A stretch of 64,000 nt of DNA. Source: Aminithiophilus ramosus. GTDB taxonomy: Bacteria; Synergistota; Synergistia; Synergistales; Aminithiophilaceae. Shown piece after piece: positions 25,345 through 33,825 of this stretch (the stretch's first letter is position 1; the number at the start of each line of letters is the position of its first letter). A model generated the notes under the pieces. The model saw only the letters and a list, made by a program, of their open reading frames with translations. It was not told where the DNA came from and ran no database searches. The position numbers and the translations under genes are program-made. The stretch is from positions 372,001 to 436,000 of the forward strand of contig NZ_CP072943.1 in the NCBI RefSeq assembly GCF_018069705.1. Reading direction: 5' to 3'.

Positions 25345-25841
25345 GGTTGGGTCCCTCCTTCGAGTCCTTTGCTGAGGCGTCTTTCCAGAAGATGGACGAG
25401 GGGAAGGCCGAGGCCGAAGCAGGCCACGGCCTGACCGAAGGCGACGTAGAGGGCCGTCGAGACGAAGGGGAGATCGAGGAGGACGGAGAGGTAGCCGCCG
25501 ACGACGAGGCCGTTGATGACGACGGGAGGAAGGGCCGCCAAAAACTTGTTGGGCATCTTCCAGGTGAGCAGGGCGGCGGCCAGGGTCGCCAGGCTGCCGA
25601 AGACGACGTCGACGAGGCCCATGCCGCCGAAGAGGTTGGCGAGAAGACAGCCGACGAAGAGGCCCGCCACGGCCTCGGGCAGGAGGAAGGGGAGAAGCGT
25701 CAGGGCCTCGGCGACGCGGACCTGGACGGCGCCGTAGGAGAGAGGGGCGAAGGCGAGACAGAGGACGGCGTAAAGAGAAGCCACAAGGGCGGCGACGACG
25801 AGGCGGCGCGGCGTTATTTCGGGGATTTTCAGGTGGGGCAC
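25341..25841 (-). CDS. queT: QueT-type transporter (ECF substrate-binding subunit, queuosine precursor)
   Basis: A membrane protein of 166 residues with about five helices. FAPLSYGAVQVRVAEALTLLPF and EAVAGLFVGCLLANLFGG are hallmarks of the QueT family, thought to import a queuosine precursor as an ECF S component. The start is GTG at 25841 behind AAGGAG. No energising ECF genes are nearby, so it would use a shared module. I looked for a preQ1 riboswitch upstream and could not support one. Confidence 0.88.
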   Translation of the reverse strand: MPHLKIPEITPRRLVVAALVASLYAVLCLAFAPLSYGAVQVRVAEALTLLPFLLPEAVAGLFVGCLLANLFGGMGLVDVVFGSLATLAAALLTWKMPNKFLAALPPVVINGLVVGGYLSVLLDLPFVSTALYVAFGQAVACFGLGLPLVHLLERRLSKGLEGGTQP

Positions 25842-25953
25842 GGTGCGATCGCTCCTTTCTGGGCGGCCGAGTCGGAGGACCATGGCGACGGAGGTGGTCC
25901 TTCGGCTCAGCCGGGAGCCTTCCTGCGCTATAATGGCGTCGCGAAGGAAAGGG

Positions 25954-26637
25954 TCAGGACGCTTCCGGCGGAATGACCTCGTCGAGGGAGACGAGACGGT
26001 AGCCTTTGCGGCGGATGAAGTCGATGATTTCCGGCAGGGCCTCTACGGTCTCGACGGGACCGTCGTGGAGGAGGATGACGGCGCCGCACCGCAGGTTTCT
26101 CTCGATGCGACGGAGGATCTGCTGCGGCGTCTTTCCCGTGTAGTCGGCCGTGTTGATCGTCCAGAGAGCCGTCGTCAGGCCGCTTCTTTTCGTCGCCCTG
26201 AGCACCTCTCCGTTATACTGGCCGCCCGGGGGACGGCCGAAGCGGGGGCGGCGACCGGTGATCCCCTCGATGGCGTCGTTGCAGAGTTTCCACTCCAGCT
26301 CCATGTTCTCCGGGGGCAGCGTCGTCAGGTTGTTATGGTAAAAGGTGTGGTTGGCCACCGTATGTCCCTCGTCGGCCATGCGTTTAACCAGGTCGGGACT
26401 CTTGACGGCCATGCGGCCGACGACGAAGAAGGTGGCCTTGACCTCCTTTTCCCGGAGAAGGTCGAGGATCCTTTCGGTGACGCCGGGATGGGGGCCGTCG
26501 TCGAAGGTGAGGGCCACGAGGGGATCGGCCGTGGGGATGCGCGAGAAGACGGCGCCCCAGGCCGGGAGGGAGAGCGACAGAGACAGAGACAGGATGAGGG
26601 ACGGCAGGGCGAGACGATTAAGGAGCGGGTGCTTCAT
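25954..26637 (-). CDS. Polysaccharide deacetylase (NodB-like), secreted
   Basis: A 227-residue carbohydrate esterase family 4 enzyme that removes acetyl groups from peptidoglycan or other sugar polymers. It has an N-terminal signal with an LSLSLSLSL core. Catalytic motifs: TFDDGPHP (metal and base), HTFYHNNLT (metal His pair), RPPGGQYN, and LLHDGP near the end. The ATG at 26637 is 12 bases from GAGGAGG, rather far. Single gene; target polymer unknown. Confidence 0.92.
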   Translation of the reverse strand: MKHPLLNRLALPSLILSLSLSLSLPAWGAVFSRIPTADPLVALTFDDGPHPGVTERILDLLREKEVKATFFVVGRMAVKSPDLVKRMADEGHTVANHTFYHNNLTTLPPENMELEWKLCNDAIEGITGRRPRFGRPPGGQYNGEVLRATKRSGLTTALWTINTADYTGKTPQQILRRIERNLRCGAVILLHDGPVETVEALPEIIDFIRRKGYRLVSLDEVIPPEAS

Positions 26638-26726
26638 CGACGAAAGGGGCCTCCTCAGGTAAGAGTAGACCCGATGATAACGCCTTATCCCTCTTTGGGC
26701 CAGAAGGAAGGGGCCGATCGGCGCGA

Positions 26727-27182
26727 TTACTCTCCTTTCGGGCGGTAGATGAGGACGGAGCAGTGGGCGTAGCGGGCGATGTTCGACGCCGTCGACCCCA
26801 CGACGAGACGCTCCAGCGTCGAATGGCCCCGGTAGGCGACGACGATGAGGTCGAAGCCCTCCTCGCGGGCCTTTCTGACGACGAAGTCGGCGGGGTTGCC
26901 CTCTTCGACGACGATGTGGGCGGGGGCCTCCCCTTCGAGGGGCGGGTCGGTTTCCTCGGCCTTGCGCAGGTAGTAGGCGATTTTTTTGCGGGCTATCTGA
27001 CGGACCTCTTCGTCGAGCTCCTGAGGGATCCAGGGCTCGTAGCCCTTCCAGAGATAGGTGTGGGGCAGAACGTGGATGAAAGTGACCTCGGCCCCGAGTC
27101 GGCGGGCCAGGTCGCGGGTGTAGGTCACCAATTTTTCCGAAAGCCTGCTGAGATCGACGGCGACGAGGAGCTTTGTGGTCAT
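26727..27182 (-). CDS. Universal stress protein (UspA family)
   Basis: A 151-residue UspA fold with the ATP-binding C-terminal signature VVGSTASNIARYAHCSVLIYRP. It starts KLLVAVDLSRLSEKL. The ATG at 27182 follows AAAGGAGG. Single gene with its own promoter and an overlapping dyad. Probable ATP-binding stress adaptation protein; exact role unknown. Confidence 0.92.
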   Translation of the reverse strand: MTTKLLVAVDLSRLSEKLVTYTRDLARRLGAEVTFIHVLPHTYLWKGYEPWIPQELDEEVRQIARKKIAYYLRKAEETDPPLEGEAPAHIVVEEGNPADFVVRKAREEGFDLIVVAYRGHSTLERLVVGSTASNIARYAHCSVLIYRPKGE

Positions 27183-27240
27183 TGTCTTGCCCTCCTTTCC
27201 TGGTCTTTCGGACGGGAAGCGGACGAAATCCGATGCCCTT

Positions 27241-27268
27241 ATTGTACCATTTTGCCAATTGTCGGCAA
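27241..27268 (-). promoter_or_regulatory. Promoter of the usp gene with overlapping dyad
   Basis: Minus strand TTGCCG (27268-27263), 16 bases, TACAAT (27246-27241). The inverted repeat TTGCC-N7-GGCAA (27252-27268) covers the -35 box and may be an operator. Confidence 0.55.
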
Positions 27269-27299
27269 TGAGAGGCCGACGGCGAAGGAGGTTCGCAGG

Positions 27300-28070
27300 T
27301 TGCCCGCGTTGTTTTTCACGCTCTTTTCTGCCGTCCTGGGGGCCGTGATGGGATCGTTTTTCAACGTCGTCGCCGAAAGAGGCGCCCAGGGACGCTCCTG
27401 GTGGGGGCGGGAGCGCTCCCGCTGCGCCTCCTGCGGGAGGGTCCTCGAGCCGCCGGAGCTGATTCCTGTCGTCTCCTTCCTCCTCCAGGGGGGGAGGTGC
27501 AGGAGCTGCGGCGAGGCGATACCCAGGCTCTGTCTCTGCGCCGAGGCGGCCTGTGCCCTGGGCGCGGGGCTTCTGGCCTGGCGCTGGGGGGTGGGCTGGG
27601 CGGGGCTGCTGAGTCTGGCCCTCTTCCTCTCCCTGGCCCTCAATTCCCTGACGGACCTCCACAGCGGCTACATCTACGATCTGGCCGCCCTTCTCCCCGT
27701 TCTTCCCTTCGTCCTCCTCAGGAGTCCCGGAGGCCTTTCCTCCCTTTTCGACGGGGCCTTGGGCGGACTCCTGGGCTTTTTCGTCATCGCCGCCATCATC
27801 GTCGTCAGCCGCGGCGGCATGGGGTGGGGGGACGCCTTTCTCATGGCCGGCTGCGGCGTCGGCCTGGGCTGGCGTCTGACGGCTCTGGCCCTCTACCTGG
27901 GGTTCATGGTCGGTGGCTTCTCGGCCCTGGGCCTGCTGGCCATGAAGAAGGTGGGGCGCAAGACGGCCCTGCCGCTGGGGCCTTTCCTGGCCGTCGGAGC
28001 CCTTTTGGCCCTCCTGTGGGGACCCTCTATTCTGGGGTACTGGGGGTGGTCCGCCGGCTGGCCCTGGTAG
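27300..28070 (+). CDS. Prepilin peptidase (type IV pilin leader peptidase, A24 family)
   Basis: Integral membrane aspartic peptidase of 256 residues that cleaves and may N-methylate prepilins. GSFFNVVAER is the family start. Two CxxC pairs (CASCG, CRSCG) form the N-methylation/zinc domain. Catalytic Asp residues lie in LTDLHSGYIYD and GGMGWGDAF. The start is TTG at 27300 behind GAAGGAGG. It is divergent from usp. No pilus genes are in the window, so its substrates are elsewhere. Confidence 0.93.
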   Translation: MPALFFTLFSAVLGAVMGSFFNVVAERGAQGRSWWGRERSRCASCGRVLEPPELIPVVSFLLQGGRCRSCGEAIPRLCLCAEAACALGAGLLAWRWGVGWAGLLSLALFLSLALNSLTDLHSGYIYDLAALLPVLPFVLLRSPGGLSSLFDGALGGLLGFFVIAAIIVVSRGGMGWGDAFLMAGCGVGLGWRLTALALYLGFMVGGFSALGLLAMKKVGRKTALPLGPFLAVGALLALLWGPSILGYWGWSAGWPW

Positions 28071-28239
28071 GAACCGTCAGGACGAGGACGGCCGGAGAGC
28101 CCCGGCCAGGTCGCCGACGGCGGGCCGGGCCGATCGGTCCGAAAAAGGCGCCGCCGGCCCGCTCCATGAAAGACGAAGCGATCGCCTCGTTTCCGGAGGG
28201 AACGCCTCTGCGAGGCCGCAATGGGGGAGGGCAAAGGCC

Positions 28240-28890
28240 ATGATTCTCGAAGAAGCGCGAAAAGCCATCGTCGCCTACGGGCGGAAACTCATCGACTCGG
28301 GGCTGACTCGGGGGACGGGAGGCAATCTGAGCCTCTGGGACCGCCGCGAAAGACTCTGGGCCATCAGTCCCAGCGGGCTGGATTATTACGCCGTCGAGGC
28401 CGCCGATGTCGTCGTTCTCGACGAAGAGGGCCGCGTCGTCGAAGGGACGGGGCGGCCCTCCAGCGAATGGGAGCTTCATCTCGAGGTCTACCGGCGGAGG
28501 CCCGACGTGGCCGCCGTCGTCCACACCCATTCCCCCTTCGCCACCGTGCTGGCCTGCCTCGGCCTCGAGATTCCCCCCGTTCACTATCTCGTCGGCTTTG
28601 CCGGAAGGAAGGTCGCCGTCGCTCCCTACGCCACCTTCGGCACGGCCGAGCTGGCCCGTCTCACGGCAGAGGTCCTGGGCGGAAGCGGAGCGGTCCTCAT
28701 GGCCCACCACGGCCTGCTGGCCGTCGGAGCCGGCCTGGATCGCGCCTTCAACGTCGCCGAGGAGATCGAGTTCGTCGCCGAGCTCTACTGGCGGGCCCGG
28801 ACACTGGGGGATGTTCCCCTTCTCTCGGAGAAGCAGATGACGGCCGCCCTGGAGCGTTTCGGCGACTACGGTCCCGGGCCGAAGGCCTGA
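28240..28890 (+). CDS. Class II aldolase/adducin family protein (fuculose-phosphate aldolase-like)
   Basis: A 216-residue zinc aldolase. Metal-binding His residues are in HTHSPFAT and AHHGLLAVG, and the phosphate-binding start is TRGTGGNLSLW with SPSGLDYY. Length and motifs match L-fuculose-1-phosphate aldolase and relatives such as MtnB or ribulose-5-phosphate epimerase. No sugar genes are adjacent, so the substrate is open. The ATG at 28240 follows GGAGGG. Confidence 0.88.
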   Translation: MILEEARKAIVAYGRKLIDSGLTRGTGGNLSLWDRRERLWAISPSGLDYYAVEAADVVVLDEEGRVVEGTGRPSSEWELHLEVYRRRPDVAAVVHTHSPFATVLACLGLEIPPVHYLVGFAGRKVAVAPYATFGTAELARLTAEVLGGSGAVLMAHHGLLAVGAGLDRAFNVAEEIEFVAELYWRARTLGDVPLLSEKQMTAALERFGDYGPGPKA

Positions 28891-28905
28891 GGGGGCGCCG
28901 ACGAA

Positions 28906-28939
28906 GAGGGGACGGCCGCGGCCGCCCCCTCCCTTTTTT
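28906..28939 (+). terminator. Terminator after the aldolase gene
   Basis: A 12-bp stem (GAGGGGACGGCC with its partner, one mismatch), followed by CCTTTTTT. The convergent FKBP gene ends at its edge. Confidence 0.8.
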
Positions 28940-29372
28940 ACTGGACGATCTCGACCAGTTCGACCTCGAAGTGGAGGTCTTCTCCGGCCAGGGGATGGTT
29001 GCCGTCGAGGACGATCGTCGCGTCGCCTACGGAGGTGATGCGGGCCTCGACGGTCTGGCCGTCGGGGAAGCGCATCTGGAGATTCTGGCCGATTTCGGGC
29101 GTCGGCTCCTGGGGGAAGTTTTCCCGGGGAATGGAGAAGAGCATCTCGTCGTGGCGGGGGCCGTAGGCCTCTTTGCAGCTCAGGGCGAAGCCCTTTCGCT
29201 CCCCTTCGGCGAGGCCCTCGACGGCGCCGTCGAAGCCGGCGATCATCCGGCCGTCGCCGACGACGAACTCGATGGGCTCCTCCCTCTCCCAGGAGTTGTC
29301 GAACTCCCGTCCGTCGACGAGGGTGCCTCGGTAATGGACGCGGACGCGATCTCCCTTGCAGGCCTTTTTCAT
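28938..29372 (-). CDS. FKBP-type peptidyl-prolyl isomerase (SlyD-like)
   Basis: A 144-residue isomerase/chaperone. VHYRGTLVDGREFDNSWER starts the FKBP fold, and an insert-in-flap domain follows (YGPRHDEMLFSIPRENFP...MRFPDGQTVEARI). This gives the SlyD architecture without the metal-binding His tail of E. coli. The ATG overlaps the pepF stop (ATGA), so the two are co-translated. Confidence 0.93.
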   Translation of the reverse strand: MKKACKGDRVRVHYRGTLVDGREFDNSWEREEPIEFVVGDGRMIAGFDGAVEGLAEGERKGFALSCKEAYGPRHDEMLFSIPRENFPQEPTPEIGQNLQMRFPDGQTVEARITSVGDATIVLDGNHPLAGEDLHFEVELVEIVQ

Positions 29373-31243
29373 CGGCCATTCCCCTCCCTTTTCCGATGTT
29401 CGCCGGCGGCGACGAGCTTTTCCATCTCCGTCAGGTGGTCCTCGAAGATATCGATGGCTGCCTCCATGGGGGCCGATAGGGTCATGTCGACGCCGGCGTC
29501 GCGGAGGATCTCGATGGAAGGGGCCGACGAGCCCCGGCTCAGGAAGCGGCGGTAGCGATCGAGGGCCGGAAGGCCCTCCTCGACGATCTTCTTCGAAAGA
29601 TAGAGGGCCGAGGCGTAACCCGTGGCGTACTGGTAGACGTAGAAGGCGTTGTAGAAGTGGGGAATGCGGGACCACTCGCCGGCCAGAAGATCATCGACGA
29701 CGGCCGGTCCGTAGTAGGCCCGGTTCAGCTCCATCCAGAGCGTCTCCAGCGATTCGGGCGTCAGCGGCTCTCCCGCCTCGGCGCGGCCGTGGACTTCGAG
29801 CTCGAACTCGGCGAAGAGGGTCTGGCGGAAAAGCGTCGTCCTGATCTGCTCCAGAGAGTAGTTGAGCAGGTAGAGGCGTTCCCTGCCGTCTTTGGCCTCG
29901 TCGAGAAGGTGGCGCAGCAGCAGGGCCTCGTTCGTCGTCGACGCCACCTCGGCGAGGAAGATGGTGTGGCTCGAATAGACGTAGGGCTGGTCCCGGTCGG
30001 AATAGAAGCGGTGAAGGGCGTGGCCCATCTCGTGGGCGATGGTGAAGACGTCGCGGATCGTCCCGCCGTAGTTGAGAAGCACGTAGGGGTGGACGCCGTA
30101 GTTCCCCCAGGAATAGGCGCCGCTGCGCTTGCCCCGGTTCTCGTAGACGTCGATCCAGCGGTTGCGGAAGCCCTCGTCGAGAAGGGCACCGTAGTCGTCG
30201 CCGAGGGGTCTCAGTCCCCGGCGGACCAGGTCGAGGGCCTCCTCGTAGTCGTACGTCTTGTCCACGTCGGCCACGAGGGGGACGTAGAGATCGTACATGT
30301 GGAGCTCGTCGACGGCCAGGACCTCCTTGCGGAGGGCCACGTAGCGGTGGAGGGCGTCGAGGCGGCGCCGTACCGTTTCGACCGTGCTGTGGTAGACGGA
30401 GAGGGGGATGGCGTTTCCGTCCAGGGCGGCCTCGAGGCAGGAGCCGTAGCCCCTGGCTCGTGAGACGAAAAGATCGTGCTTCACCGAGCCGCCGTAGGAG
30501 GCGGCCAGGGTGTTGCGGAAGTTTCTGTAAGTGCCCAGGATGCCCTCGAAGGCCTCGCGGCGGACGCGGCGGTCCTGGGAGCGCAGGAAGCGGGAGTAGC
30601 GCTCCTCGCTGAGTTCCACCTCGATGCCCTTTTCGTCTTTGATGACGGGGAAGCGCATGTCGGCGTTGGTGAGCATGGAGAAGACGTTGTCGGCCGTCTG
30701 GGCCATCTCGCCCATTCCGGCCATGAGGGCCTCCTCGGGGGCCGAGAGGACGTGGGGCCGGGCGCGGAAGATCTCCTCGAGGGAGAAGCGGTAGAGGGCC
30801 AGATCGCTCTTCTCGTCGAGAAAGGTCCGGACCCTCTCCTCGTCGAGGGCCAGAAGCTCGGGAGCCATCCAGGAGAGGGCGCCTCCCGTCCGGACGTAAA
30901 GGGCCGTGGCCCGATCGGCCAGGGCCTGGGCCTCGGTGCGGCTCGTCTGTTCGTCCCGTCTCATGAAGGCGTAGGCCAGGAGGGCGCCGACGCGGCAGCT
31001 TACCGAGTCCCGTAGGGTCAGGGCCTCGAGGAGGGCGTCGGCGCTCTCGCCGAGGCGGCCCTTGAAGGCCTCGAGGCGGGGGAGGTCGTCCGTCACTCCG
31101 GAGGCGCTCGCCTCCCAGGCCTCGTCGGTCTCGAAAAGGTCCTCGAGGCGCCAGGTGTGGCGTTCCTCGATGGCCGAGCGCTCCCTCACCTGGCCCGTTA
31201 CCGCTCCGGCGCCTTCCGGCGCCGGGAAAAAGTGCTCTCTCAA
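29369..31243 (-). CDS. pepF: Oligoendopeptidase F (M3 family)
   Basis: Cytosolic zinc peptidase of 624 residues that cuts short peptides. The zinc site is IAHEMGHALHRF with a downstream Glu in FLAEVASTTNEALL. The whole M3B domain is present. TTG at 31243 is taken as the start, behind AAGGGAGC. A TATAAT-like -10 lies at 31301-31296 on this strand. A perfect 9-bp hairpin (CAGGCCGCC-T-GGCGGCCTG) sits in the leader. It works naturally with the Opp importer. Confidence 0.93.
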   Translation of the reverse strand: MREHFFPAPEGAGAVTGQVRERSAIEERHTWRLEDLFETDEAWEASASGVTDDLPRLEAFKGRLGESADALLEALTLRDSVSCRVGALLAYAFMRRDEQTSRTEAQALADRATALYVRTGGALSWMAPELLALDEERVRTFLDEKSDLALYRFSLEEIFRARPHVLSAPEEALMAGMGEMAQTADNVFSMLTNADMRFPVIKDEKGIEVELSEERYSRFLRSQDRRVRREAFEGILGTYRNFRNTLAASYGGSVKHDLFVSRARGYGSCLEAALDGNAIPLSVYHSTVETVRRRLDALHRYVALRKEVLAVDELHMYDLYVPLVADVDKTYDYEEALDLVRRGLRPLGDDYGALLDEGFRNRWIDVYENRGKRSGAYSWGNYGVHPYVLLNYGGTIRDVFTIAHEMGHALHRFYSDRDQPYVYSSHTIFLAEVASTTNEALLLRHLLDEAKDGRERLYLLNYSLEQIRTTLFRQTLFAEFELEVHGRAEAGEPLTPESLETLWMELNRAYYGPAVVDDLLAGEWSRIPHFYNAFYVYQYATGYASALYLSKKIVEEGLPALDRYRRFLSRGSSAPSIEILRDAGVDMTLSAPMEAAIDIFEDHLTEMEKLVAAGEHRKREGNGR

Positions 31244-31443
31244 AAAAGATCAGCTCCCTTCCGTCAGGCCGCCTGGCGGCCTGCATGGCCTTCTCATTAT
31301 AGGGGCAGAGGCCCGCGCCGTCGAAAAAACGGACCCCTGCGATTCTCGGCGGAACGTCGGCGTCGCATTCACGAAGGGGGCTCGACTCTCTCGGGCCGGT
31401 CCGGAAGGCCGGTAAATTGACTTTTGTAAAGTAGTCTTTTCTG

Positions 31444-31472
31444 TGGACAAAAAGGGGGTCTTCGGCTATCCT
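31444..31472 (+). promoter_or_regulatory. Promoter of the DHOD-like gene
   Basis: TGGACA, 17 bases, TATCCT, about 70 bases before the gene. Confidence 0.5.
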
Positions 31473-31540
31473 AATGGCGGAGTCAAGCGTTCAAGGGACG
31501 TCGGAAGAGGTGCCTTTCCGAAAAAGGAGGAGGATGATTC

Positions 31541-32554
31541 ATGGCCGATTTGAGAACGACCTACCTCGGACTGGAGCTCAAAAATCCCGTCATCGCCGGT
31601 GCCAGCCGTCTCACGGCAGACATGGAGACCCTCAGGGGACTGGAGGCCTCCGGAGTGGGGGCCGTCGTCATCGCGTCCCTCTTCGAGGAGCAGATCCGCC
31701 TCGGTCACGACAAGCTGGAAGATCTTCTCATGGGCTTCGATTCCCGCGAGCAGTCGGAGATCTCCCTCTTCCCCGGCATGGCCTACGCCGGGCCGGAGGA
31801 GCACCTCGACTGGGTCGCCAAGGCCAGGAAGGCCCTTTCCATCCCCGTTATCGCGAGCCTCAACGCCGTCACGGCCGAGACCTGGGTCGAATGGGCCCGC
31901 CGTCTGGCCGATACGGGCATCGACGCCCTGGAGCTGAATTTCTATTCCACCCCCGTCGACTCGTCCAAGGCCGGGGCCTCCATCGAAGACGAACAGGTCG
32001 AGGCCGTGGCCGCCGTCTGCCGGGCTCTCTCCATCCCCGTCTCGGTCAAGCTGAGCCCCTTCTATGCCAATCCCCTCCATGTCATGAGGCGCATGGCCGA
32101 GGCGGGAGCGAAGGGCTTCGTCCTCTTCAACCGTTTCTTTCAGCCCGACATCGACGCCGAGACGGAGAGGCCGAGTTTCGTCTTCGACCTCAGCGAGGCC
32201 GAGGAGAGCCGCCTTCCCCTGCGCTTCACCGCTCTGGCCAACGGCCGGGTCAAGGCCGATCTCGTCGCCTCGACGGCCGTTCTGACGGCGGGCGACGTGG
32301 CCAAGATGATCCTGGCCGGGGCCAGGGCCGTCCAGATGGTGACGGCCTTCTACCGCAACGGCATCGACTACGGCCAGAAGGTCCTGGCCGAGTTCGCCTC
32401 CTGGATGGATCGTCACGGCTACGCCTCCGTCGAGGAATTCCGAGGAAGGCTCGACAAGCGCCACTCCGACGATCCCCATGCCTGGGAGAGGGCCCAGTAC
32501 GTCCGGATCCTCATGCGCTCCGACGCCTCCGTCGAGCGCTACCCGCTCCTTTAG
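31541..32554 (+). CDS. Dihydroorotate dehydrogenase-like flavoprotein
   Basis: A 337-residue FMN TIM-barrel related to class 1 dihydroorotate dehydrogenase. Visible marks: TYLGLELKNPVIAGASRLT, NAVTAETWVEWARRL, the ELNFYSTP strand, SVKLSPFYANP, and the FMN phosphate loop VLTAGDVAKMILAGARAVQMVTA. The genuine pyrD family uses NxSCPN where this has NFYSTP, so it is a divergent paralog that may act on another substrate. A strong AAGGAGGAGG precedes the ATG. No pyrimidine genes are nearby. Confidence 0.88.
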   Translation: MADLRTTYLGLELKNPVIAGASRLTADMETLRGLEASGVGAVVIASLFEEQIRLGHDKLEDLLMGFDSREQSEISLFPGMAYAGPEEHLDWVAKARKALSIPVIASLNAVTAETWVEWARRLADTGIDALELNFYSTPVDSSKAGASIEDEQVEAVAAVCRALSIPVSVKLSPFYANPLHVMRRMAEAGAKGFVLFNRFFQPDIDAETERPSFVFDLSEAEESRLPLRFTALANGRVKADLVASTAVLTAGDVAKMILAGARAVQMVTAFYRNGIDYGQKVLAEFASWMDRHGYASVEEFRGRLDKRHSDDPHAWERAQYVRILMRSDASVERYPLL

Positions 32555-32564
32555 CCCTGCCGTC

Positions 32565-32596
32565 GCCGCCGCCGCGCCCGAGGGTGCGGCGGCTTT
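32565..32596 (+). terminator. Hairpin after the DHOD-like gene
   Basis: GCCGCCGC pairs with GCGGCGGC, followed by TTTGT, 10 bases after the stop. Weak intrinsic terminator. Confidence 0.5.
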
Positions 32597-32616
32597 GTCA
32601 TAAAGAGGTGAGAGGA

Positions 32617-33825
32617 TTGAGGCCTTTCGCAATCCTGGCGGTGCTTCTGCTTCTTCCCCTCGGCGCCTTTGCCCAAGAGGTCTCCCCCTTTTCCGAAAAA
32701 AGGCCGGTGCCGCGGCTCCTTGCCCCCGGCGTTTCTTTTTTATGGTCGGAGACCGTCTCCTTTGGCCCCGCGGCGTCGATGTGCCCCCCTCCGCGGGAGA
32801 GCTCCCGCCAGATGCCGATTTCGACACAGGACCTGTCCCTCCTGGCGACGTCGGCTCCCGTCGTCGCCCTCGTTTCCCTCGAAGAGGGCGGCTCCTTCGC
32901 CATCGTCGGCCCTCTGGCCCGCCGCGGGGCCTTCCTGCTTCCTCTGGGCCCCGTCGCCTTCGCGGCCCCTCCGTCCTCCCATCTCCCTCGGCCGGATTTC
33001 CCCGATCTGACCCAGACGGACCGTTCCCTGGGGCTTCCTCTGGGAGGTTGGGTTCACTGCGGCCCCGTGGCCGCCGCCGATATCCTCCTGTCCTTGAATC
33101 TCGTCGACGACGGGGCGGAGACGGCGCGCCTCCTGGGGAGCCGCCCCTTCATGGATACCCGCTTCCTCTCGGGAGGGACGTCGCCCTGGCGCTTTCTCTC
33201 CGGCCTCGATGCCTTTCTCGACGAAAGGGCCCTCTCAGGCGTCGTCCTCGAGTATCAGGGGTGGCCCTCCCGGGAGTGGCGTCACGGTTTCGTGACATCG
33301 CCCTGCTGGAACGACATCGCCCTGGCCCTCGCTTCCGGAGGCGGCGCCGTGCTCCAGGTGGGATGGTACGTCGAGGAGAGGGGGCAGTGGCGGCGGAGGT
33401 CGGGGCACTGGGTCGCCCTGGCCGGCTACGACGGAGAGACCTGGTTCGTCGCCGATCCCGGCCCATGGGCGGGAAAGACCCCGGCCCTCCAGTCCGTACG
33501 TTTCGCCCCCGTGGCGGAAGGGGTTCTCCTCGTCGCGGAGGGGAACCGGATGGAGGGCCGGGCCTACCGGGAGGTCCTCTCGGGCCTCGCCCGTCCCCGC
33601 CGGGGCGAGCGGGCCGTCGCCGAAGGCGTGGTCCTTCTCTGGCGCATTCCGCCCGGCGCTTTTGCCCTGAAGGCCTTGCCGCCTCCGGCCTCGATGGAGC
33701 CGTGCCCTTCGGCGGAGACAGGGAGAAAAAGGAGGTCCGCCCTATGGCGATGGCCTGGGAAAAAGAGGCGGAGCGGATGGTTCGGACTCAGATCCTGGCC
33801 CGCGGGATGGCCGAAGGTCCTCTGA
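32617..33825 (+). CDS. Secreted C39-like (papain-fold) peptidase-related protein
   Basis: A 402-residue exported protein with a signal peptide (LRPFAILAVLLLLPLGAFAQ). The catalytic core resembles C39-like cysteine peptidases: Cys in GGWVHCGPVAAADILLSLN, His in RRSGHWVALAGYDG and Asp in WFVADPGPWAGKT. The start is TTG at 32617 behind AAAGAGGTGA. The reading frame runs 82 bases into pcm. The last ~45 residues (EPCPSAETGRKRRSALWRW...) are low-complexity, Trp/Arg-rich and unlike the rest. The original stop may have been lost. Substrate unknown. Confidence 0.75.
   Translation: MRPFAILAVLLLLPLGAFAQEVSPFSEKRPVPRLLAPGVSFLWSETVSFGPAASMCPPPRESSRQMPISTQDLSLLATSAPVVALVSLEEGGSFAIVGPLARRGAFLLPLGPVAFAAPPSSHLPRPDFPDLTQTDRSLGLPLGGWVHCGPVAAADILLSLNLVDDGAETARLLGSRPFMDTRFLSGGTSPWRFLSGLDAFLDERALSGVVLEYQGWPSREWRHGFVTSPCWNDIALALASGGGAVLQVGWYVEERGQWRRRSGHWVALAGYDGETWFVADPGPWAGKTPALQSVRFAPVAEGVLLVAEGNRMEGRAYREVLSGLARPRRGERAVAEGVVLLWRIPPGAFALKALPPPASMEPCPSAETGRKRRSALWRWPGKKRRSGWFGLRSWPAGWPKVL

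Noticed and set aside
25842-25953. Possible preQ1 riboswitch upstream of queT
   Set aside because: The C-rich loop and A-rich tail of the preQ1 motif are not convincingly present.
26569-26594. Short GACAGA-type tandem repeat
   Set aside because: It lies inside the signal peptide of the deacetylase and just encodes its Leu-Ser core; no sign of variation.
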